64,000 nt of DNA from CAVONV01 sp963697355 (GCA_963697355.1 CAVONV010000009.1:26834-90833), one strand, 5' to 3'. Shown: positions 7,867 to 16,984, counted from the first letter of the stretch. Program-made: numbers and translations. Notes: generated by a model from the letters alone, not told the origin.

Positions 7867-9294
7867 TCAAGACTCACTCATAAAGGGTTTCCACTTCTCC
7901 TCAGGCGATGCGGGTGTCATCAGGCTGACCACGATGAGGCAGAAGAGGGAAGCGGCACCGGCGGGGTAGATGATGTAGTCGTACTCCCAGTTGATGATCC
8001 CCATCGTGTTGAGTCCGCCAAAGATGAGAGTCACCAACATGCCGGCGGCGACAGAAGACACTCCTCCCGCGGGAGTGACACGTTTCCACAGAAACGCTGC
8101 GAGCAAGGCGGGTGTCACAGCTGCACCGATCATCGTGTAGGCGTAAAGCGCCATATCCAAGATGCTTACGAAAAACGTCGTCACGACGAGAGCCAATAGC
8201 GCCAACAGGACGATCATACTTCGCTGGACGAGAATGATACGCTTCTCGCTTACGTCGGGATTGATGAAGCGCTGGTAGACGTCTCGGGTGAGGTTGGTGG
8301 ATGGAACCATCAGAAACGTATTGGCGGTAGAGAAAATGATGGCCACCGCTCCTGCCAACAGCAGGACGCCGCCGAAGACGGGAAGGTTGTGACGCGCGAT
8401 TTGGAGAAGGATGATTTCGGAATCGGCCTTGGTCCAAGCGTCATTCCAGTAAGAGCCTGCACCGAACACGGCTGTGGCAACGATGAGCGTCTCGATGATG
8501 ATCACACCGATGATCATTCCGACGACCGCTTTACGGGCCGCCGATTCGTTCTTTGCCGAGAAGAACTTCTGATAGATGCTGCTCTCACCCATGAGCAGCA
8601 GCATCGTGGGGAGGAAGAGTCCGAGCGATGAGAGAACGTCTTTTTGACCAAATAGAGTGAAATGAGTCTCGGGCAACGTGCTCGTGAGTTGCTCCCAGCC
8701 GCCGGCTCCTTGGAGGGCAAGGGGGGCAGCTATCAGAATACTGATAATAATAAGGAGCCCGTTGAAGACGTCTATGGACACGATGGACATCATGCCTGCG
8801 GTGATGGTGAAGATGACGACCAAGCCACAGATGATGGCCATGCCCATGTCTGGGCTGATGGCGGGATAGAGAATGTTCAGGAGTCGTCCACCGCCGATGA
8901 ACTGATAACCGGCAATCGTCAAGTAGGCAATGATGATGGCCATGGTTCCGAGGAGTCGTGCCGCGGGGTGGTAGCGTGTCTCCAGAATATCCGGCACCGT
9001 GTACTGGGCAATCCGCCGGACTCGTCCGGCAATAAAGTAGACCAATATGAGACCGAACCATGCCCCAGCGCTCATCCAAAGCCCCGAAAAACCCTCTCGG
9101 AACGCGCGACCTGCACCGGCAAACAAGCTGCCCGAGCCTATCCATGTCGCTACCAAGGTTCCGACCAGCATTTGCCACGGGACGTTGCGTCCGGCAACCA
9201 TGAAGTCGTCCTGTGTCTTGACGGCGCGGCTCTTGTAGAGACTTACGCCGATGAGGAATGCCAAGTAGAAAACGATGGCCCAGATATAAATCAT
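7867..9294 (-). CDS. Sodium:solute symporter (SSS/SLC5 family)
   Basis: 475 residues, about 13 transmembrane segments, beginning YIWAIVFYLAFLIGVSLYKS. The family signatures are visible: DDFMVAGRNVPWQMLVGTLV (the FxAGR-like motif), then ATWIGSGSLFAGAGRAFREG. It moves an unidentified organic solute with Na+ across the inner membrane. The open frame extends 23 codons upstream, but I chose the ATG at 9294 because AGGAAGGGGC sits just before it and the first helix starts directly after. The neighbouring aldo/keto reductase is divergent. Confidence 0.88.
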   Translation of the reverse strand: MIYIWAIVFYLAFLIGVSLYKSRAVKTQDDFMVAGRNVPWQMLVGTLVATWIGSGSLFAGAGRAFREGFSGLWMSAGAWFGLILVYFIAGRVRRIAQYTVPDILETRYHPAARLLGTMAIIIAYLTIAGYQFIGGGRLLNILYPAISPDMGMAIICGLVVIFTITAGMMSIVSIDVFNGLLIIISILIAAPLALQGAGGWEQLTSTLPETHFTLFGQKDVLSSLGLFLPTMLLLMGESSIYQKFFSAKNESAARKAVVGMIIGVIIIETLIVATAVFGAGSYWNDAWTKADSEIILLQIARHNLPVFGGVLLLAGAVAIIFSTANTFLMVPSTNLTRDVYQRFINPDVSEKRIILVQRSMIVLLALLALVVTTFFVSILDMALYAYTMIGAAVTPALLAAFLWKRVTPAGGVSSVAAGMLVTLIFGGLNTMGIINWEYDYIIYPAGAASLFCLIVVSLMTPASPEEKWKPFMSES

Positions 9295-9505
9295 TGGCTT
9301 GCCCCTTCCTGAGACCGTTTGCCGACGGGCACTCGGCCGAGAATCTGCCGGAAATCCTATCATGACAAGCCGATACTATGGGCACCAACAAGAATCCGGG
9401 TACGACAGGTGGTCTCTTGGAATGCATTTGCATCTGGAAACCTGATTCAATAGCATCGTATACCTGGATGGTAGACGGATTTGTTCAACCCCAAGGAGGC
9501 CGAAA

Positions 9506-10498
9506 ATGAAGAAGCACGAAATCACACGTAGAGAGTTCGTTAAGGTAGGGACAACCGGGACGGCGGCTCTCCTGCTCGGCGGCCGGGCGGTACTGGGACG
9601 CGAGACACCTATGCCGGAGCGCCCGTTGGGTAAGACCGGACACAACGTTCGATTGTTCAGCTTGGGTGGTCAGGCCACCCTCGAAAAAGAGGGCACACTG
9701 GATGAGTCAGTTGCCATCATCAATCGTGCTATCGACCTGGGTGTCAACTACATCGACACGGCTGCCGCTTACGGGAGCGGAATTAGCCAGAAGTACATCG
9801 GCGAGGTGATGGCGACCCGTCGGAAGGAAGTATTCCTGGCAACCAAGACACACAAGCGGACCCGAGACGAGTCCCTCCAGCTTCTCGAAGAGAGTTTGAA
9901 GTCTCTGCAAACCGATCATCTCGACCTGTGGCAGCTACACAATGTCCGAACCGACGAGCAGCTCGAGACGATATTCGGTAAGGACGGCGCCATTGAGGCG
10001 CTCGAAAAGGCGCGTAGTGAGAAAGTTGTACGCTTCTTGGGCATTACCGGACATTTCGATCCCGACGTTTTGACGCGTGCCATCAATCGCTACGACTTCG
10101 ACAGCGTTCTGCTGGCGCTCAACCCTTCGGATCCTCATTTTCACCCTTTCCAGAAGGATCTCCTGCCCCTCGCGAACGAGAAAAAGATGGGCATCATCGG
10201 CATGAAGATACCGGCCCGCGGCCGACTGTTCCGTCCGGGAGGTATCACTTCGATCAAGGACTCGATGACTTACGTGCTGACCCACCCGGTAAGCACGGTG
10301 ATCGTCGGCTGCGACAACATCAAGCAGCTCGAGGAGAACATCTCCATTGCCGCTCACTTCGAGCCGCTTCCCAAGGCAGAAATGGCCCGCTTGGAAGGCC
10401 TGACGGCTTCGTATGCCGCGGAGGCCTCTTTTTTCAAAAAGGATGGCGCCGGTTTCGGCGGCGGTGGTGGTGACGATCAGGACACGGACGACGAGTAG
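9506..10498 (+). CDS. Tat-exported aldo/keto reductase
   Basis: 330 residues with a strong AAGGAGG site. Residues 1-30 form a twin-arginine signal (ITRREFVKVG, then a hydrophobic TAALLLGG stretch), predicting export across the inner membrane. The rest is an aldo/keto reductase barrel. Candidates for the catalytic tetrad are Asp and Tyr in IDTAAAYGSG, Lys in FLATKTHKR and His in DLWQLHNV. The NADPH-end motif appears around VIVGCDNIKQLEEN. The C-terminus is a Gly/Asp-rich tail (GFGGGGGDDQDTDDE). Substrate unknown. Periplasmic AKRs with Tat signals are common in Acidobacteriota and Planctomycetota annotations. Confidence 0.88.
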   Translation: MKKHEITRREFVKVGTTGTAALLLGGRAVLGRETPMPERPLGKTGHNVRLFSLGGQATLEKEGTLDESVAIINRAIDLGVNYIDTAAAYGSGISQKYIGEVMATRRKEVFLATKTHKRTRDESLQLLEESLKSLQTDHLDLWQLHNVRTDEQLETIFGKDGAIEALEKARSEKVVRFLGITGHFDPDVLTRAINRYDFDSVLLALNPSDPHFHPFQKDLLPLANEKKMGIIGMKIPARGRLFRPGGITSIKDSMTYVLTHPVSTVIVGCDNIKQLEENISIAAHFEPLPKAEMARLEGLTASYAAEASFFKKDGAGFGGGGGDDQDTDDE

Positions 10499-10499
10499 T

Positions 10500-10636
10500 A
10501 ATTTAAGTACTCAAGTACTCGAGTACCCAAGTGCTCGAGAATAGAGAGAAAAAAATGGGGACAGGTGGCGAATTACCCGTCCCCATTTTTCTGTTACCGT
10601 ATTTGTTGACAGCTTGACAGCTTGACAGCTTGACTG
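10500..10636. repeat. Facing octamer arrays flanking a palindrome (site B)
   Basis: Plus strand: a weak first unit aatttaag (10500-10507), then tactcaag, tactcgag, tacccaag and tgctcgag (10508-10539), then aatagag (10540-10546). Minus strand: cagtcaag, ctgtcaag, ctgtcaag and ctgtcaac (10636-10605), then aaatacg (10604-10598). Between the arrays sits the perfect 12-base stem at 10551-10590. Both arrays share the octamer pattern NNNYCRAG and point towards the palindrome. The arrangement matches site A and, in part, the site at 35240-35313. Confidence 0.7.
10551..10590. terminator. Bidirectional terminator-like hairpin
   Basis: AAAAATGGGGAC (10551-10562) pairs perfectly with GTCCCCATTTTT (10579-10590); three more pairs continue after one mismatch. 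A-run and T-run ends make it terminator-like in both directions, fitting its place between the convergent aldo/keto reductase and fbaA genes. The GGGGACAGGT core is shared with the repeats at 21294-21351 and, in altered form, 36205-36262. Confidence 0.7.
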
Positions 10637-10669
10637 CTGGCGCCCATGGTGCAAGGGCGCCCCCTTTCT

Positions 10670-11749
10670 CTATGCGATTGTGCCGACGTTTGCGAGATCT
10701 TCAAAGGCTCGTTTGAGTCTGGTCTTAAAGGAATCCTCGGCCAAACGGATCCACTTTCTCGGGTCGTAGTATTTCTTGTTCGGTTTGTCGTCGCCCTCGG
10801 GATTCCCGATTTGCCCTTGGAGATAGTCCTTCTTGTCGGCATAGTACTTGAGTACGCCGTCCCAGTAGGCCCATTGGGTGTCCGTGTCGATATTCATCTT
10901 GATGACACCATAGGAAATCGCTTCTCTGATTTCATCCGGACTCGAACCTGAGCCGCCGTGGAACACGAAGTAGAGTGGTTTTTCCTTCGTCCCGAATTTC
11001 TCCTGGACGTACTTCTGTGAGTCGAGCAAGATCTTGGGCTTGAGCTGGACATTGCCGGGCTTGTAGACGCCGTGAACGTTGCCGAAAGCGGCGGCAATCG
11101 TGAACCGACTGCTGACTTTGTTGAGCTCTTCGTAGGCATAGGCGACGTCTTCGGGTTGTGTATATAGCCTCGAGGCATCCACATCGGAGTGGTCGACGCC
11201 ATCTTCCTCGCCGCCGGTGATACCCAACTCGATTTCCAGGGTCATACCCATTTTGCTCATGCGCTCTAAGTAGCGTTTGCAGGTGTCGATGTTCTCTCGA
11301 ATGGGATCTTCAGAGAGGTCGAGCATATGAGAGCTATATAGCGGCTTTCCGTGGACCTTGTGGAAAGCCTCTCCAGCCTCGAGGACACCGTCGACCCATG
11401 GAAGCAGCTTCCGGGCGCAGTGGTCGGTGTGGAGAATGACTCGGGCTCCGTACATGGCGGCGAGTTGGTGGACGTGGTGTCCCGCGGAAACAGCGCCGGC
11501 AACGGCCGACTTCTCGTTCTCGTTGCTGAGACCTTTCCCGGCAAAGAACACGCTTCCACCGTTGGAGAGCTGGATAATGACCGGCGCGCTCGCCTCGACG
11601 GCGGCTTCCATTGCAGCGTTCACCGTGCTGCTGGTGGTGACATTGACCGCGGGGAGGGCAAATTGGTTCGCTTTAGCGAAGTCGAACACCTCTTGAACCT
11701 GGTCGCCGGTGAGGACGCCTGGCGCGATTTCAAGCTTGTTTCGAGACAT
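10670..11749 (-). CDS. fbaA: Class II fructose-bisphosphate aldolase
   Basis: 359 residues, the length of E. coli-type class IIA aldolases. The zinc and substrate residues sit in recognisable stretches: VILHTDHCARKLLPW (catalytic Asp and first His ligand), TLEIELGITGGEEDGVDHS (Glu ligand region), FGNVHGVYKPGNV (His ligand) and FVFHGGSGSS (phosphate loop with His). The ending YYDPRKWIRLAEDSFKTRL is typical. It cleaves fructose-1,6-bisphosphate into glyceraldehyde-3-phosphate and dihydroxyacetone phosphate in glycolysis and gluconeogenesis. GGAG precedes the ATG at 11749. It stands alone, convergent with the aldo/keto reductase. Confidence 0.95.
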   Translation of the reverse strand: MSRNKLEIAPGVLTGDQVQEVFDFAKANQFALPAVNVTTSSTVNAAMEAAVEASAPVIIQLSNGGSVFFAGKGLSNENEKSAVAGAVSAGHHVHQLAAMYGARVILHTDHCARKLLPWVDGVLEAGEAFHKVHGKPLYSSHMLDLSEDPIRENIDTCKRYLERMSKMGMTLEIELGITGGEEDGVDHSDVDASRLYTQPEDVAYAYEELNKVSSRFTIAAAFGNVHGVYKPGNVQLKPKILLDSQKYVQEKFGTKEKPLYFVFHGGSGSSPDEIREAISYGVIKMNIDTDTQWAYWDGVLKYYADKKDYLQGQIGNPEGDDKPNKKYYDPRKWIRLAEDSFKTRLKRAFEDLANVGTIA

Positions 11750-11861
11750 CTGCGTTTCTCCATTCGTCGGGGTTGGACACCTCGGATGATCCGAGTCGCC
11801 TTGTCATTTTAGGGTGGAAACGGGCCTGTCGACCACCATCATTCCCAACTATTGGCGTATT

Positions 11862-12186
11862 CTACTTCAGATCGTCGGCTACCTGCTCCATTTCCCGCAT
11901 TGCGCGCAGAAGATTACCTCCCGCGACTTTCTTCAGGTCCGTTTCGCTATGACCGCGTTTTAGGAGCTCGGCAAAGAGTAGAGGGTATTTGCTGCAGTCC
12001 TCGATCCCCACGGCCATGTAGTCTTTGTAGTAGAGATCCGAGCCGATGCCCACATGGTCGATACCTGCCACCTCGATGATGTGCTCGATGTGATTGGCAA
12101 CGTCGCCCACAGTGGCCCGCGGCGGGGGATTCTCCTTGGCCCAGTCCTCGAGGCTTCGGGCGATCTGTTTGTCGTCGTCGAGCTCC
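11862..12186 (-). pseudogene. C-terminal relic of an M19 (renal) dipeptidase
   Basis: About 108 codons remain. The frame reads EELDDDKQIARSLEDWAKEN then VGDVANHIEHIIEVAGIDHV, followed by GIGSDLYY, EDCSKYPLLFAELLKRGHSE and VAGGNLLRAMREME. This is the last quarter of membrane dipeptidases (M19 family, usually about 370-420 residues). The N-terminal zinc-binding part is absent: upstream the frame meets a stop within the end of the S9 peptidase gene. A GTG at 12110 could start an 82-residue piece, but it would have no active site. The relic begins exactly where the upstream S9 gene ends, which suggests a deletion or recombination joint near 12190. Confidence 0.75.
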
Positions 12187-14115
12187 TCATTCGGTCTCCG
12201 GCGCTGCTTCTCCCTTTAGGTACTTGTTGAGAAACTCGACGTAGCTGTTGGAAGCAGTGATGCGGTTCGCCTTGTTGCGGAAGCCGTGGCCCTCATCGGG
12301 AAAAATGACATATTCCACGGGCACGCCGTTCGCCCGTGCTGCCTCGACGAGTTCGTCGCTTTCCACTTGAAGCACTCGGGGGTCGTTCGCTCCCTGGACC
12401 ACGAGCAGCGGCTTGGCGATGTTGGCGGCGTGAAAAAGGGGTGAGTTTCCCTGCAGCCGGTCTTTGTCGGTGGCTGGGTCGCCCATCTCGTCGTAGAGTG
12501 ATTCCTTGAAGCTTTCCCACCACGGTGGGATGTTCTCGAGCGTTCGCAGCCAGTTGGTCACCCCGAAGATATCGACACCTACATCGAACGCCTCAGGCTC
12601 GAATGCCAAAGCCGCCGCTACCATGTAGCCACCGTAGCTTCCACCAATGATGCCAATCTTGGACCCGTCGACCCAGTCCAGGCCCTCCAGATACTTGCGA
12701 GCCCAGACACAGTCCTTGAGGTCGACGTCGCCGTGTTTCCGATCGTCCATATGGTAGAACGTCTTTCCATATCCAGAGGAGCCTCTGTTGTTGACGGCGA
12801 GAATGGCGTAGCCGTGATTCAACAGGTGCTGGAATTCCGCGCGATAGCCCTTTCGACTTTGCCCTCCCGGCCCACCGTGAACCCAGACGAGAGCCGGCAC
12901 TGGCGTTTCAGGTGAGGCGGAGTGTGGCCGGTAGAGGACCGATGGGACCTCTAATTCGTCGTAGCTCTTGTAGCGGACGACTTGGCCATCGACGAGAACC
13001 TCGCGGGCAATCTCCGGGTTGAGGCTCGAGGTCAGTTTCCGATGCTCACCCGAGCCGACGTCCAACACATAGAGATTGTTGGGCGAGGTATCACTGTTGA
13101 CGTAGAAGGCCATCTTCGTTTCGCTCGATGAGAATCTAACGCCCGTAATGTCACCGTCCGGCAAGTCCGGGAGCGCGAGCATCTCCCCGCTCCGGGTATC
13201 GACGATTTTCATGACGGTCCGGGCGTCCTCATTGGTCGCCGATACCCGGTACCGACCGTTCTCCGAGAAGGTGACATACATGACATCCCAATCGGCTTCG
13301 ATGACCGCTGCATGCTCCCCGCTTGCGAGATCATAGGACCAACCTTGGGTGAATTCGCCGTGCCCGTCCGTTAAGTAATAAAGCGTCTTGCTGTCCCGAG
13401 AGAAGGTCGAGGTCGTGTACTGTATGTCCCCTTCGTGGGCGGTGATGTGTTTTGGAGGCGTTCCCGAATGAGTCGTGTCGTAGAGATAAATGTCACTGTC
13501 GGCGCTGGTGTGGGATTTGTCGAGCGCCACCCAGCGGCCGTCCCCGCTAATATTGGCCGGCATCCAGCCTTCGTTGTTCTCGAAAATCATCTTACGCTCG
13601 TACCCATTGGTAGCGTACTGGTAGACATCAAAGTGCCTGGTATCCCGCTCGTTGGTGAGAACCCAAAAAACCTCCTTGTCTCGACTCCAACCGCCGAACA
13701 TCGCTTTGAGGTTGTCTCCTGGGGTCAAGTCTTTGGTTGTGCCGTCCGTCTCCTGAACGTACAAGTGGTTGAGCTCGTTTCCACCCTGATCGGCCGTGTA
13801 GAGAAAGCGATCATCCGCGGGAAACCAGCTCACACCCATGTAGGCGTCCGTCGAGGACTGCGTCAGTTGCGTCGGTTGGCCCCCTTCGAACGGTTGGCTA
13901 TAGACGTTGAAGATACCGCTGGCATCAGAGGTGATGAGAAGCCGCGCTTCATCGTGAGAAAAGGACGCTCCAAAAATCGAAGTCGTTGCGAAAAAAGCCT
14001 CAGCATCAAAGACGGGTACTTGCGGTGCAGGAGCGGTTTCTTGCGGAGGCGCGCAGCCCATCGAAAGCGCCCATAAAACAGCCGTAACTATTGCTGTGTA
14101 TCTATTTAGGTGCAT
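12187..14115 (-). CDS. S9-family (prolyl oligopeptidase-type) peptidase, probable lipoprotein
   Basis: 642 residues from the ATG at 14115, preceded by GGAGG. An upstream in-frame start at 14139 lacks this spacing. The N-terminus is a signal sequence ending in a lipobox-like ALSMGC, so it is probably anchored as a lipoprotein. Residues about 40-380 carry TolB/DPP-like beta-propeller repeats (e.g. ADDRFLYTADQGGNELNHL). The alpha/beta-hydrolase domain holds the triad: Ser in IIGGSYGGYM (about residue 490), Asp in VVQGANDPRV, His in PDEGHGF. It cleaves peptides outside the cytoplasm; specificity unknown. It is divergent from a second S9 gene. The tail is followed directly by an M19 relic. Confidence 0.88.
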   Translation of the reverse strand: MHLNRYTAIVTAVLWALSMGCAPPQETAPAPQVPVFDAEAFFATTSIFGASFSHDEARLLITSDASGIFNVYSQPFEGGQPTQLTQSSTDAYMGVSWFPADDRFLYTADQGGNELNHLYVQETDGTTKDLTPGDNLKAMFGGWSRDKEVFWVLTNERDTRHFDVYQYATNGYERKMIFENNEGWMPANISGDGRWVALDKSHTSADSDIYLYDTTHSGTPPKHITAHEGDIQYTTSTFSRDSKTLYYLTDGHGEFTQGWSYDLASGEHAAVIEADWDVMYVTFSENGRYRVSATNEDARTVMKIVDTRSGEMLALPDLPDGDITGVRFSSSETKMAFYVNSDTSPNNLYVLDVGSGEHRKLTSSLNPEIAREVLVDGQVVRYKSYDELEVPSVLYRPHSASPETPVPALVWVHGGPGGQSRKGYRAEFQHLLNHGYAILAVNNRGSSGYGKTFYHMDDRKHGDVDLKDCVWARKYLEGLDWVDGSKIGIIGGSYGGYMVAAALAFEPEAFDVGVDIFGVTNWLRTLENIPPWWESFKESLYDEMGDPATDKDRLQGNSPLFHAANIAKPLLVVQGANDPRVLQVESDELVEAARANGVPVEYVIFPDEGHGFRNKANRITASNSYVEFLNKYLKGEAAPETE

Positions 14116-14286
14116 CTTGTCATTCCTCCATTGCGCCAAACGGGAGATGAAAAAGCCCCCGAAAACTAGCAGACGCGGCGGCTTTCAGCAAGTGGTGCCT
14201 GGAGCGAGACGGTGGCCGCTATTCTACCTGATTGACAGGAAGACCTCATAGGACTAGCCTTCCAGATCGTCAAGAGGAGGGATCCC

Positions 14287-16299
14287 ATGCGGAAACTGCT
14301 AATCGTCTTGTTTGCAAGCCTGTTCGTGATGACCTGGGCGACGGCTCAACCTCAGCGCAACTTCTCCGTCGATGATGCGCTTGCTTTGAAGAATGTCTCG
14401 AGTCCTCGAATGTCTCCCGACGGCAAATGGATTGCCTTTGTCGTGAGCTCTATCGATCTCGAGGAAGATTCCAGTTCCTCAGATCTTTACATGGTGCCCT
14501 TCGCGGGTGGCGAGCCCATCGCGATGACTCGAAGTACGGAATCCGACTCCCATCCCCGGTGGAGTCCGGACGGGCGCTACCTGGGGTTCCTTTCTAGTCG
14601 AGGAGAAGACAAGAGTCAGATCTGGCTCCTCGATCGGCGAGGCGGTGAGCCGTTTCAGTTGAGCTCGGTGAAAAGCGGCGTCAACGGTTTCGAGTGGTCG
14701 CCGGACAGTAAGAAGATCGTTTTGTTGTCGAAAGACCCCGATCCCAACGAAGAAAAGGCCGAGGGTGAGGACAAAGACAAGAAGACCAAACCTCCCATCG
14801 TCGTTACCCGGCTTCAGTTCAAACGCGATCGGGCCGGATACTTGGACGATCGACGCACCCACATCTACGTTCTGGACGTGGAGAGCAAAAAAGAAGAACA
14901 GATCACTTCCGGGCCGTATGACGACTCGTCGCCTGCTTGGTCGCCGGACGGAAAGCAGATCGCCTTCGTCAGCAACCGTACCGAGGAGCCCGATGCCAAC
15001 GATAACTCCGACATATTCGTTGTCGCGTCCGAGGGCGGTGAGCCCAGGCAGTTGACTACCAATCCCGGCACCGACCGATCTCCTGCTTGGAATCCTGATG
15101 GGGCCTCCATCGCTTACGTCTCGTCGATCAAGCCCGAGCTCATCTGGTATGCGACTAACCATCTCGCCGTTGTCGACGTGGCGTCGGGTGTGGAGAAAGT
15201 GATCACGGAATCTCTGGACCGAAACGTGGGGAATCCTCGATTCTGTTCTGAAGGAACGACCATTTTCTTCCTGCTCGAAGACAGCGCGAATCAACACCTT
15301 GCACGAATCCCGGTGTCGGGAGGCGACGTCGAGCGCATCGTGTCCGGAGAAAGAGACGTTCGCGACTACCATATGGGACCGGATCAGAAAACGGCTCTAC
15401 TCATCAGCAAACCGAGTCTCCCCTACGAGGTTTTTGCTCAAGAAGGTACGGGTGAGCCGAATCAGCTTTCGACCACCAACCAAGCGTTGCTATCCGAAGT
15501 CCGCTTGGGTGAAGTGGAGAATATCCATTTCAAGAGCAAGGACGGAACGGAAGTGGAAGGCTTTGTGACCAAGCCTCCGGAGTTTCAACAGGGGACTCGC
15601 TATCCGACTATCCTACGCATCCACGGCGGGCCGGTCTCCCAATTTTCCAACAGTTTCAGTGCGGAGTGGCAGATCTTGGCGGGCGCAGGCTACGTCGTCG
15701 TGGCCGCCAATCCTAGAGGCTCGTCCGGATATGGTGAGGATTTCAGCAAAGCGCTTTTTGCCGATTGGGGGAACAAAGATTTCGAAGACGTCATGGCGGC
15801 GGTTGATCACGTCATCGGGCTCGGTTATGCCGATTCCAAGAGGCTGGGCGTTGGAGGTTGGAGCTATGGCGGGATCCTGACCAACTACGTCATCACGCAG
15901 ACCGATCGTTTCGAGGCGGCCATTTCGGGCGCGAGCGAGACGAACTTTCTCGCCTGCTACGGTACGGATCACTACCAGCACGAATGGGAGAAAGAGCTCG
16001 GCTTGCCGTGGGAAAACCGTGAGCTTTATCTGAAGTTGTCGCCTATCACACGCGTGGACAAGATCGTGACGCCCACGCTCATCATGTGTGGCGAAGTCGA
16101 CTGGAACGTGCCGCTCAACCAATCCGAGCAGCTCTACCAGAGCCTACGTCGATTGGGTCGCGACACGATGTTGGTCGTTTATCCCGGCCAGAGCCACGGG
16201 ATACGGAAGCCCTCGTACCAAAAAGACCGCTACGAGCGCTATCTCGAATGGTATGGCCGTCTCTTGAAAGGGGAAACGAAGAGCACCACCGAACCCTAG
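14287..16299 (+). CDS. Secreted S9-family peptidase (acylaminoacyl-peptidase-like)
   Basis: 670 residues with a GAGGAGG site. Residues 1-20 are a cleavable signal peptide (LLIVLFASLFVMTWATAQ). WD40/PD40-type repeats with SPDGKWIAFV, WSPDGRYLGFLSS and WSPDGKQIAFVSN make a propeller up to about residue 390. The catalytic domain shows Ser in GVGGWSYGGIL (about residue 530), Asp in MCGEVDWNVP and His in YPGQSHGI. A Lys/Glu-rich insert (EEKAEGEDKDKKTKPP) lies near residue 160. It is a periplasmic or secreted serine peptidase that degrades short peptides. It is divergent from the lipoprotein S9 gene and shares an intergenic region of about 170 bases with it. Confidence 0.9.
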   Translation: MRKLLIVLFASLFVMTWATAQPQRNFSVDDALALKNVSSPRMSPDGKWIAFVVSSIDLEEDSSSSDLYMVPFAGGEPIAMTRSTESDSHPRWSPDGRYLGFLSSRGEDKSQIWLLDRRGGEPFQLSSVKSGVNGFEWSPDSKKIVLLSKDPDPNEEKAEGEDKDKKTKPPIVVTRLQFKRDRAGYLDDRRTHIYVLDVESKKEEQITSGPYDDSSPAWSPDGKQIAFVSNRTEEPDANDNSDIFVVASEGGEPRQLTTNPGTDRSPAWNPDGASIAYVSSIKPELIWYATNHLAVVDVASGVEKVITESLDRNVGNPRFCSEGTTIFFLLEDSANQHLARIPVSGGDVERIVSGERDVRDYHMGPDQKTALLISKPSLPYEVFAQEGTGEPNQLSTTNQALLSEVRLGEVENIHFKSKDGTEVEGFVTKPPEFQQGTRYPTILRIHGGPVSQFSNSFSAEWQILAGAGYVVVAANPRGSSGYGEDFSKALFADWGNKDFEDVMAAVDHVIGLGYADSKRLGVGGWSYGGILTNYVITQTDRFEAAISGASETNFLACYGTDHYQHEWEKELGLPWENRELYLKLSPITRVDKIVTPTLIMCGEVDWNVPLNQSEQLYQSLRRLGRDTMLVVYPGQSHGIRKPSYQKDRYERYLEWYGRLLKGETKSTTEP

Positions 16300-16321
16300 C
16301 GGGGCGCCAAGCGTTCGGAAT

Positions 16322-16345
16322 GGGGTCAGGCCAGGTCAGGCCCCA
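16322..16345. repeat. GGGGTCAGGCC-type palindromic repeat
   Basis: A 24-base unit made of GGGGTCAGGCC, then AGGTCAGGCCCCA, just after the S9 peptidase stop. The same 24 bases occur at 61120-61143. Related sequences lie at 38831-38843 and 58146-58221. Short dispersed palindromes of this type are often spread by REP-associated tyrosine transposases (established for REP/RAYT systems); no such transposase is in the window. Confidence 0.7.
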
Positions 16346-16439
16346 CAGCGTTCGGAATTTGTGGAAGACTGCCGATGCTCTGTCTATTGGCGATTCCTAC
16401 AAGGCTGCTCGGTGGGCATCCTCGAAGGCCTCGGGCAGC

Positions 16440-16556
16440 GTATAACTGAACGGTTTGAATGAGGTTGCCGTAGGTATCATCGAAAACGGCAACGGTTGGT
16501 CCTTGTTCTATTTTCGTTGGCTTCGAAGGAAATTGGACGCCCCGATCTCTCAGTCT
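16440..16556 (-). pseudogene. C-terminal relic of a VOC/glyoxalase-fold protein
   Basis: The minus frame reads RLRDRGVQFPSKPTKIEQGP, then TVAVFDDTYGNLIQTVQL. This is the typical last strand-helix unit of glyoxalase/bleomycin-resistance (VOC) proteins: '...GVxFxxxPxxxxxGxxAxFxDPxGNxxxL'. Nothing upstream in that frame continues the fold. It overlaps the end of the small membrane ORF at 16550-16984, so the joint is near 16556. It is most likely the remnant of a truncated gene. Confidence 0.6.
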
Positions 16557-16984
16557 GTCGGGATGAGTTTCCGGCTCATCTGCCCTAAAGGGGGTGCCAT
16601 TACACCGAAAGTAACCACAAGCAACCGAGGGTCGATCGGGCTCACCGGCCCGAGCACCAATTCCACGAGGACCATAAGCCACCCTAGGATAGCTCCCAGT
16701 GCAGACACCCACGCGGTCACTGTGAAGAAGGTCCGCGTACCACGACCGGATCTAGCCACGATTCTAGCCTTACCCAGCACATGCGTGAACAGGAGGCTGG
16801 CACCGGCAAGCAAGACCAGGGCCGCCGCGAGCGCGGCGAACTCGGCTGCCCCAAGAGAACGATTCAACAAGCAAACTCCCAAATTTCTAGTCGCCTTTGC
16901 TGTAGGCGTTTCTACATGCGTGATCTGGTTCCAAACTGTTGGATTAGTTGTACAGCTGCTACTATCTGGATTATACCAAAGCAA
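16550..16984 (-). CDS. Small membrane protein of unknown function
   Basis: 144 residues, not recognised. Three hydrophobic segments are evident: LAAALVLLAGASLLFTHV (about residues 53-70), TVTAWVSALGAILGWLMVLV (about 87-107) and LLVVTFGVMAPPLG (about 120-133). The first 40 residues look unlike a natural N-terminus, so translation probably starts further in. No neighbour suggests a role. The end overlaps the VOC relic in another frame. It could be a real small membrane gene or a fortuitous frame; the hydrophobic pattern favours a real gene. Confidence 0.45.
   Translation of the reverse strand: MLWYNPDSSSCTTNPTVWNQITHVETPTAKATRNLGVCLLNRSLGAAEFAALAAALVLLAGASLLFTHVLGKARIVARSGRGTRTFFTVTAWVSALGAILGWLMVLVELVLGPVSPIDPRLLVVTFGVMAPPLGQMSRKLIPTD

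Noticed and set aside
10605..10636. CRISPR-like short repeat
   Set aside because: Units are 8 bases with no spacers; this is a tandem array, and no cas gene is in the window.
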